A DNA stretch of 64,000 nucleotides from Kribbella aluminosa (GCF_017876295.1 NZ_JAGINT010000002.1:310001-374000), one strand, 5' to 3'; shown: positions 28,744 through 37,390, counted from the stretch's first letter. Notes: generated from the sequence alone by a model not told the origin. Numbers and translations are program-made.

Positions 28744-29100
28744 CCCACCGCTGCCGATGCGCGCGGCAGCGGGTCTGGCTGCCGGTCGCGCCCTGCCCCG
28801 AAAAAACACGGCACGAAACTCCGGCAATGGTTCCAAATTGTTCCGACGAATCGTGCTATTGCCAATTCGGCAGCCACCGAGCCCGCCGAAACAATCCGCC
28901 GATTCACCGGGCTATCCGTCACCCGCGCTGACTCAACGACGCACCCGTGGCCTGGTTACGGGCAGGTCCATCTCAACTTCCGCTCACCAATATTACTGCC
29001 GCATCAGGGAATTTAGTTGACAAAAAAGTTTGTAACCGGCCGCGCCAGGCGTCGTTACCACTAAGACGAATCCGTCAAACCCGAAAGGAAACCTGGCAAA
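28744..29100. other. AT-richer intergenic region upstream of rodlin-like gene
   Basis: This 357-bp gap has no gene and is clearly less GC-rich than its neighbours, especially at 28830-28880 and 28980-29060. Near 29010-29035 it holds GGGAAT, TTGACA and GTTTGTAAC. These could be parts of a promoter for the secreted protein; GGAAT-15-GTT resembles an ECF-type promoter. The exact promoter is not resolved. Confidence 0.4.
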
Positions 29101-29700
29101 ATGCAGGTAACTCGCAAGATCGTCATCGCAGCTGCGGCGGCGACCGTTGCTACCCTTGGTGTCGCGAGCTTCGCGGGCGCCAACATGCTCGACGACGCGC
29201 AGAAGAAGGCCCAGGTCCAGGGTCTCTCTGACCAGGTGTCAGCTCTCTCCCAGGGCGGCAACTACGACGCGGGCCACGCTCGCTGGTGGGGCATGCACAA
29301 GGACGGTTCGCTGGTTGCTCTCGACCGCAACGACCTCGGTGCAGTTCAGGCCTGCCACAACTTCGGTGCCGGTACTGGCATCGGCGGCACGGTCCCGGCT
29401 CAGGACATCACCGGCATCATCGGCTGGGGCAACAACGGCAACAGCATCACCGCCGTCAAGACCTGCGAGCAGAGCAACCAGCAGAACCGCAAGTGGTACA
29501 AGGCCGACGGCAACGGCGTTGTCTCGGTCAGCGACAACAAGGTCGGCCCGTGGCAGGTCTGCCACAACGAGATTGACGCCACCGGCATCGGCGGCACCGT
29601 TCCGCTGACGAACCCGACCGGCATCCTGGGTCTGGACAACAGCGGCAACTCGATCGACTCGCTGAAGACCTGCGAGCAGAGCAACGAGCAGAACAACTGA
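29101..29700 (+). CDS. Secreted protein with two rodlin-like cysteine repeats
   Basis: The protein is 199 aa with GAAAGGAAA upstream and a signal peptide cleaved near A27 (SFAGA-NML). A short linker with a helix (28-50) precedes two homologous units. Unit 1 (81-129) has C85 and C122; unit 2 (150-199) has C154 and C191. Both Cys-Cys spacings are exactly 37. Shared elements are CHN, TGIGGTVP, TGI.G, GNSI and KTCEQSN. The order Cys-(hydrophobic)-VP-xxDI-Cys-x-x-SN recalls streptomycete rodlins, known from aerial-hyphal surface layers. The similarity is my pattern recognition and not proven. It is flanked by an AT-rich promoter region and a strong terminator, so it is a monocistronic, probably abundant product. 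Confidence 0.8.
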   Translation: MQVTRKIVIAAAAATVATLGVASFAGANMLDDAQKKAQVQGLSDQVSALSQGGNYDAGHARWWGMHKDGSLVALDRNDLGAVQACHNFGAGTGIGGTVPAQDITGIIGWGNNGNSITAVKTCEQSNQQNRKWYKADGNGVVSVSDNKVGPWQVCHNEIDATGIGGTVPLTNPTGILGLDNSGNSIDSLKTCEQSNEQNN

Positions 29701-29769
29701 CCCTCCCTGGTCAGTGATGCAGGACCCGAACCAGCCACCTCGGTGGGTTGACTGATTCGGCGCAACACC

Positions 29770-29813
29770 GCGGCGCCGGGAGCAAGCCTCACTCCTCCCG
29801 GCGCCGCTTCTTT
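29770..29813 (+). terminator. Rho-independent terminator after rodlin-like gene
   Basis: GCGGCGCCGGGAG (29770-29782) pairs perfectly with CTCCCGGCGCCGC (29795-29807) and is followed by TTCTTT. It is a 13-bp stem about 70 bp after the stop codon. Confidence 0.85.
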
Positions 29814-29934
29814 GTGTGCGCTCAGAGGCTTCGGCGGTCTATGCAGGAGCCGTTGGGGAGAGGATCTGTGGGGCCGCGGAGTTGAGCAGGACGGCTAGGT
29901 CGTAGGACTCCGGGTCGGTGCCGGACGAGAGAGC

Positions 29935-31014
29935 TCACTGGTGCCAGGTACGGGCGACGGTGAGGAACAGGTTGTTGGCCTCGGGTTCGCCGATGGTGAT
30001 GCGGACGCCGTCGCCGGGGAACGGGCGCACCGACACGCCCTCGGCCTGAACGGCCTCGGCGAACTTCGCGGTGTCGTCGCCGAGTTCGAGCCAGACGAAG
30101 TTCGTCTCCGACTCCGGGACGTTCCAGCCCGCGGCCTGCAGTTCGGCGATCACCCGGCGGCGCTCCTCGACGAGCGTGTCGACGCGTTCCAGCAACTCGT
30201 CCTCGACGGCGAGCGACGCGATCGCGGCCGCCTGCGCGACGTAGCTGACCCCGAACGGGAGCGCGCACTTGCGGATCGCGCCGACCACGGCCGGATGCCC
30301 GATCGCGTACCCGACGCGGAAGCCGGCCAGCCCGTACGCCTTCGAGAACGTCCGCAGTACCAGCACGTTCGGCCGGTCACGGTACAGCTCGACCCCGTCC
30401 ACGACATCGGTCTCCCGGACGAACTCGCGGTACGCCTCGTCCAGCACGACCAGCACGTTCGGCGGTACGGCGTCCAGGAACGCGACCAGCTCGTCGCGGC
30501 GTACCACCGGGCCGGTCGGGTTGTTCGGCGTACAGACCAGCACGACCTTCGTCCGGTCGGTGATCGCCGCCTCCATCGCCTTGAAGTCGTGCCGCGCGTC
30601 GGCGGTCAGCGGCACCTGGACCGACGTCGCGCCGGTCAGCTGCACCGCGATCGGGTACGCCTCGAACGAGCGCCAGGCGTACACGACCTCGTCACCGTCC
30701 GCGACCGTCGCCTGCAGCAGGTGGTACAGCAGCGCGACCGACCCGGTACCGACCGCGAGGTCGCTGACCGGTACGCCGAACCGGTCCGACAGCGCCTCGA
30801 GCAGGTCGACCGCACCCATGTCCGGGTAGCGGTTCATCTGCGCCGCGGCCTCGGCGGCGGCGGCGAGCACACCCGGGAGCGGCGGGTACGGGTTCTCGTT
30901 GCTGGACAACTTGTACGTCGGCCGGCCGTCGGTGCGCTCCGGCGGACGGCCCGGCTTGTAAGCCGGCACGTCGTCCAGACAGGCGCGAAAGCGAACCTCG
31001 TTGTCAGGGGTCAT
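29935..31014 (-). CDS. hisC: Histidinol-phosphate / aromatic aminotransferase (HisC-like)
   Basis: The protein is 359 aa and a class I/II PLP aminotransferase. The PLP lysine is in RTFSKAYGLAGFRVGY. Other motifs are SSNENPYPPLPGV at the N-terminus, CTPNNPTGPV, and VVLDEAYREFV. In actinobacteria this branch includes Pat, which makes phenylalanine from phenylpyruvate, as well as HisC. Without a his operon nearby, Pat is an equally good name. It is a single gene, with no operon partner on its strand. Confidence 0.88.
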   Translation of the reverse strand: MTPDNEVRFRACLDDVPAYKPGRPPERTDGRPTYKLSSNENPYPPLPGVLAAAAEAAAQMNRYPDMGAVDLLEALSDRFGVPVSDLAVGTGSVALLYHLLQATVADGDEVVYAWRSFEAYPIAVQLTGATSVQVPLTADARHDFKAMEAAITDRTKVVLVCTPNNPTGPVVRRDELVAFLDAVPPNVLVVLDEAYREFVRETDVVDGVELYRDRPNVLVLRTFSKAYGLAGFRVGYAIGHPAVVGAIRKCALPFGVSYVAQAAAIASLAVEDELLERVDTLVEERRRVIAELQAAGWNVPESETNFVWLELGDDTAKFAEAVQAEGVSVRPFPGDGVRITIGEPEANNLFLTVARTWHQ

Positions 31015-31110
31015 GCCCGCAGGTTAGTCCCTACCGCATCCCGGAACCACCCTCCTTGAGGCCGCCTCCCAGGGATCGTTTGACTCCGGGTACGTCGAGC
31101 CTCAAACTGA

Positions 31111-31129
31111 CTGATTGTCGGACAATCAG
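31111..31129. promoter_or_regulatory. 19-bp perfect palindrome, candidate operator
   Basis: CTGATTGTCGGACAATCAG is a perfect 9-1-9 palindrome lying 42 bp before the dimethylargininase-like start and 97 bp before the HisC start. The TTGTC-n-GACAA core resembles operators of FCD-type GntR regulators. The nearest such regulator is at 34496. Confidence 0.55.
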
Positions 31130-31170
31130 GGGATCCTGCACTTGGATCTCAACGGTTCAGGGAGGTAGTC

Positions 31171-32043
31171 GTGGGACAGCCGCTGGAGTGGGGCCGTCGC
31201 TATCTGATGGTCCGGCCGGACCACTTCCGGATCGACTACGTGATCAACCCGTACATGTCGACGCAGGACCAGCCGGACCCGGCGCTGACGCTGAAGCAGT
31301 GGGACGCGCTGCGGCAGGCGATCCTGGACGCCGGCGGCGAGGTCGAGGTACTGGAGCAGCGCGCCGACTCACCCGACATGGTGTACGCGATGAACCTCGG
31401 GCTGGCCGCCGCGGACGGCCGCGCGATGCTCTCGCACATGCGGTTCGAGCCGCGCCGGGCGGAGTCGCTGAGCGCGGCGGACTGGTTCACCGGGCAGGGC
31501 TTCCGGCTGGACCGGGTCGGTGGCGAGGGCGTCGGGCCGCACTTCGAGTCCGGCGACGCGTTCGTGTTCGGCGACAGCCTGGTTGTCGGGTACGGACCGC
31601 GAACCGACGTCGAGGCGCTCAAGAACCTGGCGACCGACTGGAACATCCGGGTCCGCGGGCTGCGGATCGCGCACGAGGGGATGTACCACCTCGACCTGCC
31701 GTTCTGCCCGGTGGACAGCACGCACGCGATGATCTACCCGCCGGCCTTCGACGCTGCGAGCCAGGGTGCGCTGTCCGGCATCGTCCCGGACCCGATCGTG
31801 CTCACCGACGAGGAGGCGTTCGCGTTCTCCGCGAACTCGATCGTCGTCGGCGAGACCATCATCATGCCCGCCTGCTCCGCACGCCTGCGCGACATCCTCA
31901 CCACCCTCGGCCTCCGAGTAGTGGTCCTGGACCTCTCCGAGTTCCACAAGGGCGGCGGCTCAGCCCGCTGCCTCACCAACCCCCTGGACTTCCTTTTGAT
32001 GCCCATCACCACTCCAGGCGGGGAACTGCACCTCCCCGCCTGA
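31171..32043 (+). CDS. Dimethylargininase-like (arginine deiminase superfamily) hydrolase
   Basis: GTG 31171 has AGGGAGGT a few bases upstream. The product is 290 aa, the length of DDAH enzymes. The guanidino-modifying signature residues are visible. The acidic FESGDAFVFGD segment precedes LRIAHEGMYHLDLPFC (catalytic His region). The nucleophile Cys lies in GGGSARCLTNPLDF near the end. It probably converts N-methylated or free arginine to citrulline plus an amine or ammonia. The palindrome at 31111 probably controls it. Confidence 0.85.
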   Translation: MGQPLEWGRRYLMVRPDHFRIDYVINPYMSTQDQPDPALTLKQWDALRQAILDAGGEVEVLEQRADSPDMVYAMNLGLAAADGRAMLSHMRFEPRRAESLSAADWFTGQGFRLDRVGGEGVGPHFESGDAFVFGDSLVVGYGPRTDVEALKNLATDWNIRVRGLRIAHEGMYHLDLPFCPVDSTHAMIYPPAFDAASQGALSGIVPDPIVLTDEEAFAFSANSIVVGETIIMPACSARLRDILTTLGLRVVVLDLSEFHKGGGSARCLTNPLDFLLMPITTPGGELHLPA

Positions 32044-32049
32044 CCTGGA

Positions 32050-32664
32050 CTACTTGCTGGTCGTCCAGATGATGTCCAGGGTGGCTTGGTCCCAGCCGTA
32101 GCCCTGGATCCATTGGAGCGCCTTGGTTTTGCCTTGGGGGCCGAACACATCGATGGCCAGCGAAAGGGCCTCCGGGTTGTTCGGGTCGGTCTTCGAGGGA
32201 GCCCGAGTGGCTTCGAAGCCGTCGCCGACGTACGGGAGGTAGGTGAGCACGGGATACTTGGCGCGCAGCCGAGCCTGCATCTGGTCGAAGTGGCGGCCGG
32301 CCTCCCGTTCCAGCTGCATTTCCTGCTCCGGGTTCTGCTGGGCCCATTGGCGCCCTTCGGCGCTGTTCGCGTAGAGGTACATCTTGTAGCTCAGCGGATC
32401 GGTGCTGGACGTGAACGTCGCGGTGTAGCTCTGGAAGCCGCGCCGCTCGCCGACCAGCGTGTGCTCGCCGGGCTTGATCTTGACCTCACCGGTCGCGGGA
32501 ATCTGATGCCCGTCGAGCGTCAGGGTGAGGTCGCCCGGGATCGACGAGACGCTGAGCTTGGCCTCCGAGCCACCCCGGAACAGCACGATGCTGCCGATCA
32601 GTACGACGAGCACCAACAGCACCACGCCGCCGATCATCAGCGGCCGCCGGTTCTCCTCAAGCAT
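32050..32664 (-). CDS. Membrane-anchored PEGA-like domain protein
   Basis: The protein is 204 aa. One transmembrane helix lies at about residues 9-29 (LMIGGVVLLVLVVLIGSIVL). Then comes a PEGA-like beta domain (about 35-95) with the classic order SSIPGDLTLTLDG and KIKPGEHTLVGERRGFQSY. The C-terminal ~100 residues are helical and charged, without recognised family. It starts 18 bp after the wall hydrolase gene and is probably co-transcribed with it. The two may form a surface-attached unit. Confidence 0.7.
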   Translation of the reverse strand: MLEENRRPLMIGGVVLLVLVVLIGSIVLFRGGSEAKLSVSSIPGDLTLTLDGHQIPATGEVKIKPGEHTLVGERRGFQSYTATFTSSTDPLSYKMYLYANSAEGRQWAQQNPEQEMQLEREAGRHFDQMQARLRAKYPVLTYLPYVGDGFEATRAPSKTDPNNPEALSLAIDVFGPQGKTKALQWIQGYGWDQATLDIIWTTSK

Positions 32665-32682
32665 CGCTGTTCCCGTCCTAAC

Positions 32683-34323
32683 TCAGTTCGTCGGCGTCGT
32701 CGTCGGTGTGGTGCCACCCTTGACCCGGAAGACCCAGAAGCCGTTCGGCCCGACGTCGTACAGGTTGTCCGCCGTGGGGACGTGCTGGCCGAGGGAGCCC
32801 GCCGCCGAGTCGAACCCGTTGGCCCACGGACCAACGTACAGATACGTGTGACCGGGCCCGTTCAGGATGTCGCCCGGTTTCATCCCGCCCGGTGGCGTCG
32901 TCTCCCAGTGGTCGTACTTCTCCGGATGAGCCAGCATGTAGTCCTTCTGAGCCGGCGTGAACACCTCTGGGAAGTTCGGGTCGGCGCCACTCATCCGCAG
33001 CACCGTCGCGACAAACCGCCCACAGTCGGTGTACGGGTCCTGGAGCGACTGCCAGTTGTCCTTCGTCACGCCGTCGTACTTCGCGATCGCCGCGACGTAC
33101 TCCTGCTTCGCGAGGCTCGGGTCCGTACCCCAGTGCTTGTGCGGCTCTTCGGGCCAGGCGAGGTTCTTCGCGACCTGGGCGATGTTGCCGCTGCCGGCAC
33201 CGCACGGGTCAGCGGCGGCAGCTTTCGGGTCGGCGGTCGGCGCCGCGCCACCCCACAGCTGCAACATGTGCTGGGCGTTCGCCTCGCGCTCGGCGTACGT
33301 GGGCGCGTTCGGGTTCTCGTGTCCCCCGAACCGTTCGAAGTCGCCGGCGAAGGCACGGGCGGCTTCCTCTACGGTCGTGGCCGCCCGGAGCGAGTCTCCT
33401 GCCGCCTTCTCCGGGAGCGGTCCCTGACCTAGGAGTTGCTTCTTCAAGAAGTCCAACTGGTAGGCGAGCGAGGAGATCTGGTCGTCCGAGACCCCGGCAT
33501 CGCGGGACGGTTGGATCATCTTGCTGGCAGGCGTCCATTGCACCAGCCCCCAACCGCCACCGAAGCCCATGACATCGGCCGGTTTGGTCGCCATCGGCGG
33601 ATGGTCGCCCTCCTTCATCATCGGCTCGACGAACGACTCGGCAATCATGTTCCCGAGGACGCCGGCCGCCTGCTCCTTGGTGTAGCCGTTCTGCACCAGG
33701 TAGTTGAAGACCTTCTGCTGGTTGTTCGTGCCGGAGAGGTCGCCGCCCTGGCAGCTGCAGGAGTTGCCGCTCGACGAGGACGGGTCGAGCTCGAACGGAT
33801 TGCTGTCCGGCTTCCGCTGCGCCCAGTTGCCGTCGTTCTTCGCGTCGACCCAGAGCTCGAAGTGCAGATGCGCGCCGGTCATGCCGGGCGGTGCCTCGTC
33901 GCCGGAGCCCGACGTACCGATCACGTCGCCGCGCTTCACGGTGGCGCCGTCCGCGACGCTGGTGGTCTTGAGGTACTCGTACCGCGTCTCGACCTGGTCG
34001 CGGCGGATCCGGATCTCGTTGGACGTCACCTTGACGACGTTGCCGTCGGACGCCGCGTAGACCTTGCTGCCCTCGGCGACCTTGAAGTCGTAGGCCTGGT
34101 GACCGGGAACGTCCGGCGTGTCGACGGTCCAGTCCACCTCGATCTTGTGCGAGTCGGTCGGATAGCCCAGCAGGCTCTGCTCTTGATCGGCCGACGCACA
34201 CTGTGCCGCGGCAGTGTTCAGGCCGCCCAGGGCGCTGAGCAGCATGATCAGCACGATGAGCAGCGGGAGGATGAGCAGGAGGCCGACTGCGCTCAGGATC
34301 GGCAGCGCTTTGCTGTCTCCCAC
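32683..34323 (-). CDS. Membrane-anchored cell-wall hydrolase: M23 + phage tail lysozyme + NlpC/P60-like
   Basis: The protein is 546 aa with an N-terminal membrane helix (about 8-35). Three domains are visible. The first is an M23/LytM peptidase with complete zinc motifs H75-x3-D79 and H152-L-H154. The second, at about 198-365, matches phage tail-tip lysozymes (VFNYLVQNGYTKEQAAGVL, GNMIAESF, GGWGLVQWTP), with a candidate catalytic Glu in MIAESF. The third, at about 390-535, is an NlpC/P60 or CHAP-like part with Cys in TDCGRFVATVL and His in GPGHTYLYVG. Such architectures occur in conjugation and contractile systems. No conjugation genes are nearby. Confidence 0.85.
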   Translation of the reverse strand: MGDSKALPILSAVGLLLILPLLIVLIMLLSALGGLNTAAAQCASADQEQSLLGYPTDSHKIEVDWTVDTPDVPGHQAYDFKVAEGSKVYAASDGNVVKVTSNEIRIRRDQVETRYEYLKTTSVADGATVKRGDVIGTSGSGDEAPPGMTGAHLHFELWVDAKNDGNWAQRKPDSNPFELDPSSSSGNSCSCQGGDLSGTNNQQKVFNYLVQNGYTKEQAAGVLGNMIAESFVEPMMKEGDHPPMATKPADVMGFGGGWGLVQWTPASKMIQPSRDAGVSDDQISSLAYQLDFLKKQLLGQGPLPEKAAGDSLRAATTVEEAARAFAGDFERFGGHENPNAPTYAEREANAQHMLQLWGGAAPTADPKAAAADPCGAGSGNIAQVAKNLAWPEEPHKHWGTDPSLAKQEYVAAIAKYDGVTKDNWQSLQDPYTDCGRFVATVLRMSGADPNFPEVFTPAQKDYMLAHPEKYDHWETTPPGGMKPGDILNGPGHTYLYVGPWANGFDSAAGSLGQHVPTADNLYDVGPNGFWVFRVKGGTTPTTTPTN

Positions 34324-34495
34324 GATGCTCTCCTCGCTCGGTCGAGTGGACTTCCGCGTCGGTCGGCGGAAGGGGCGGCCACTAGAGGAAAATGGTGCCT
34401 GAAAACCGGGTCATTGTGTCGGGAGTTATCCACAGGTTGGGTGACCGGGGTGGGGCGGGCGCGACAACAGGGCGGGTCTGGACGAGAATCTCCCC

Positions 34496-35164
34496 ATGTA
34501 CGAACGGCTGCGGGTGGACCGCTCGACCACGGTGGACCGGGTGGTCGACGCGCTGCGTGCCGCCCTGTTCGCCGGTGACCTGCAGCCTGGTACGCCGCTG
34601 CGTGAGCAACCGTTGGCGGAGGCGTTGGGAGTGGCCCGGAGCACGATCCGGGAGGCGATGACGATGCTGGTCACCGAGGGGCTCGCGGTCCGGGAGCCGA
34701 ACAAGGGGGTCAGCGTCGCGATCCTGCATCCGGCAGCGGTCGCGGACATCTGCCGGGCCCGGTTCGTGCTGGAGTCGGCCGGGATCCGGGCGTGGTTCGA
34801 CGCCGACGAGGCGGCCCGGGAGCGGGTGCGGGAGGCGATGCGGGTGTTCGCCGCGACCGCGAAGGACGGTGCCGATCCGGAGGCGCTGACCGAGACGCAC
34901 CTGGCGATTCACCGGAGCCTGGTCGCGCTTACCGGGAGTGAGCGGCTGATCGCGACGGCGGACTCGGTGACCGGCGAGGCCCGACTGGCGCTGGCCCGGG
35001 TGGATGCGCTCCGACAAGACGCGCGCCAGCAGGTCGCCTCGCACCGCAAGCTGGTCCGGCTGCTGGAGCGCGGCGAGCTCGACGAGTGCGTCAAGGAGCT
35101 CCGGCGGCACCTCGCCGGCGCCGAGGAATCCCTCCTCGAAGCCATCACGACCCCGCCGAACTGA
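34496..35164 (+). CDS. GntR family regulator (FCD type)
   Basis: The protein is 222 aa with a winged helix at about 12-70 (LREQPLAEALGVARSTIREAM) and an FCD domain whose likely metal ligands lie in ETHLAIHRSLVALTG and QVASHRKLVRLL. It is monocistronic and divergent from the wall hydrolase gene, with a 172-bp gap. A target could be the palindrome at 31111 or itself. A large hairpin with repeats follows the stop. Confidence 0.88.
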   Translation: MYERLRVDRSTTVDRVVDALRAALFAGDLQPGTPLREQPLAEALGVARSTIREAMTMLVTEGLAVREPNKGVSVAILHPAAVADICRARFVLESAGIRAWFDADEAARERVREAMRVFAATAKDGADPEALTETHLAIHRSLVALTGSERLIATADSVTGEARLALARVDALRQDARQQVASHRKLVRLLERGELDECVKELRRHLAGAEESLLEAITTPPN

Positions 35165-35180
35165 CAGAGGTTGCCCCCCC

Positions 35181-35258
35181 AGCTGGAGGGTTGCCGACTG
35201 AAAATATGAGGGGGCAACCCTCCAGCTCGAGGGATACCCACTGAGCTGGAGGGTTTGC
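35181..35258. repeat. Three copies of a 15-bp element forming a hairpin
   Basis: AGCTGGAGGGTTGCC (35181-35195) is exactly inverted at 35213-35227 with a 17-nt AT-rich loop. A third near-identical copy, AGCTGGAGGGTTTGC, occurs in direct orientation at 35244-35258. The pair can act as a terminator for the FCD regulator; the third copy suggests a protein-binding array. Confidence 0.6.
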
Positions 35259-35270
35259 GCGGCGGCTGGG

Positions 35271-35312
35271 TGGGGCGCTACGGGGCGGGTGGATGGGGCG
35301 CTGCGGGGCGGG
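35271..35312. repeat. G-rich 19-bp direct repeat
   Basis: TGGGGCGCTACGGGGCGGG (35271-35289) and the same with one change (35294-35312) are repeated at a 23-bp period. The runs of G on the + strand are compatible with quadruplex formation. It sits just beyond the end of the glycoside hydrolase operon. Confidence 0.5.
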
Positions 35313-35347
35313 GCTTGCGGGTCAGGCTGGGGTGAGGCCGTCGGCGG

Positions 35348-37390
35348 TTAGGCCGTCGGGGTTAGGCCGTCGGCGGTGATGTCGTACGTCGTCGTGCCGA
35401 CGCGGAGGCCGGTGAGGCGGGCGTCGGGGTCTAGGTCGGCGACCTGGGGGTTGGCGGTGACTGTGCCGTCCAGGGCTACCTCGATGCCGAAGATGCCTTC
35501 CAGGACCAGGCTGACCCAGGCGCCGGAGGACGAGCAGGACCAGTCGATCAGGTACGGGAACTGCGGCGGCGACTTCTGGGCGCCGCCGGCCATCGCAGGC
35601 TGGGCTTCCTCCACGAAGTGCGCCTGACCGCACGGCCCCTGGTTCGCGGACTTCGCGAGACCCGGGAGCCAGTCCAGCAGTACGTCGCCACGCCCGAGCG
35701 CGAACAGTGCGCGCCCCGCGTCGGCCGGCCACGCCGGGTACGCGCCGTTCCACTGGTGGTCCGGGCGGACGCTGAACGCGGCGTCGGCGTCGTACGGCGA
35801 CAGCGCACGCATCCAGGTGGGCGTCTGCAGCTCCTTCTGGAAGAACGACACCATCTCCGCACACTGCGACTCGGACAGGTCGTCCGGGATCGTCGTACCG
35901 ATGATGTTGAAGTCGTAGCAGTGCCGTACGGGTACCAGCGTGCCGTCAGGCTGCCGGGCGTGCCAGAAGCCCTTGCCCTCGACGTACAGCTCGTTGACGT
36001 GCCCTGCCTGCGAGGACGCCTCCTTACGGAGTAGAGCGCCACGGTCCGTGTCACCCGACCGGTCTGCGATCTCGGCGGCCACCCGCATGCACCAGACGTT
36101 GGCTGCGTTGAAGCTGGCCACCTCGTGCACGTAGCTGCTCACGCACTCCAGCAGGTTGTCGATGCCGCCGTAGTCGGCCAGTGCGTGCTCACCGCGCAGT
36201 CCGCGCCAGGCGGTCGCCCAGTCGTGTACGTGTTCCCCGACTGGCTTCGGACCAACAGAAACGTCCAGGAACGCCTCGTCACCGGTGAAGCGCACGTAGT
36301 CCCGCACCAGCCGGGTCATGGCGAAGTCGTTCACCGAGTACCACTGCCCGACCGGTCCGCCGGTCAGCCATTCGGTACCGAAGTGCTCGTGGATGTCCAG
36401 GTCGATCCAGTGCTCGATGTGCTTCCGCATCGGCTCCGGGTCCAGCAGCGCATGGGTCAGGGACGACAGGCTGTAGTCCCAGATGAACGTCGTGGTCTGC
36501 CAGTACCGCGGCATCAACGTGTCGTAGGTCCGCCCGAGGACGCTCGCCGGGTTGTCGCGGCGGAACCAGATGACGCCGAGCACGCCCCACCAGTAGAGCT
36601 TCTGCAGAGCCTCGTTGGAGGTCTCCAGCACCGGAAGCGAGCCGCTGAAGCCTTCGCTGGCCGGGTCGAACGCGTCGGCGAGCGCGACGCCCCACATGCT
36701 CTCCGCGACGGAGATGACCGCCGGTACGTCGGCCACACACACGTCGAAGTGCTCCGTCGCCTCGTCCAGCGTTCCGGCGAGCACATGCACGTACGACAGC
36801 CCTGCACGCCCATCCGCATCCAGTACGACGCTCGCCTGGAGCATCCCCCTGTCCACCGTGCTGGGTACGTCGAGGCCCTGCAGGCTCACGGCCGACCCGG
36901 ACTCGCCGGTGCCTACAACCCGATTGTCGACAATCTGCAGCGTGTTGGGCTCGGACGGGGGCTGATAGTTGCTCCAGGCTCCGGGTGAGCGGGTCGCAGT
37001 ACTGGCCAGGGAAAGCCCCAGGCTCACAGCGCGCCCCGGTGCTCCGGAAAGCTCCAGTTGCACGACGACGGCTGGGCGACCCGGAGCGCATGCGGTCGTG
37101 GTGCGGACGTGCATGCCGTCCACCGTCGTGGAGCGGACGACCTGGTCCGGGCGCCACACGACCTCGACCGTGCCGCCGTACGAGCGGGCCAGCCGGCCGT
37201 CGACGTACAGCTGGCCGGTGATGGTGTCGCCGTGGGAGTACGGCGGGAAGTTCACGCTCCGGATCGCGACGACGTCGTGGTCGACCTGCGCCGTACCCAG
37301 GAAGTTCGTCAGCCCGGGCGGGTTGAACATGTCGTCGTACGTGTGCGTGAGGACGTCGCTCGCCAGGTCGGCCGAACGTGGAATGGTCAT
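35348..37390 (-). CDS. Cytoplasmic (alpha/alpha) toroid glycoside hydrolase
   Basis: ATG 37390 has GGAGG about 4 nt upstream. The product is 680 aa without a signal peptide. An N-terminal beta-sandwich (about 1-220) is followed by a helical toroid part (LQKLYWWGVLGVIWFRRDNP, YWQTTTFIWDYSLSSLTHAL, WYSVNDFAMTRLVRDYVRFT), then a small beta domain. Candidate catalytic acids are in FIWDYS and YLIDWSCSSSG. It resembles MGH1/GH63-like six-hairpin glycosidases. The substrate is not known. It is the last gene of the sugar-acid operon, 133 bp after the enolase-superfamily gene. Confidence 0.75.
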   Translation of the reverse strand: MTIPRSADLASDVLTHTYDDMFNPPGLTNFLGTAQVDHDVVAIRSVNFPPYSHGDTITGQLYVDGRLARSYGGTVEVVWRPDQVVRSTTVDGMHVRTTTACAPGRPAVVVQLELSGAPGRAVSLGLSLASTATRSPGAWSNYQPPSEPNTLQIVDNRVVGTGESGSAVSLQGLDVPSTVDRGMLQASVVLDADGRAGLSYVHVLAGTLDEATEHFDVCVADVPAVISVAESMWGVALADAFDPASEGFSGSLPVLETSNEALQKLYWWGVLGVIWFRRDNPASVLGRTYDTLMPRYWQTTTFIWDYSLSSLTHALLDPEPMRKHIEHWIDLDIHEHFGTEWLTGGPVGQWYSVNDFAMTRLVRDYVRFTGDEAFLDVSVGPKPVGEHVHDWATAWRGLRGEHALADYGGIDNLLECVSSYVHEVASFNAANVWCMRVAAEIADRSGDTDRGALLRKEASSQAGHVNELYVEGKGFWHARQPDGTLVPVRHCYDFNIIGTTIPDDLSESQCAEMVSFFQKELQTPTWMRALSPYDADAAFSVRPDHQWNGAYPAWPADAGRALFALGRGDVLLDWLPGLAKSANQGPCGQAHFVEEAQPAMAGGAQKSPPQFPYLIDWSCSSSGAWVSLVLEGIFGIEVALDGTVTANPQVADLDPDARLTGLRVGTTTYDITADGLTPTA

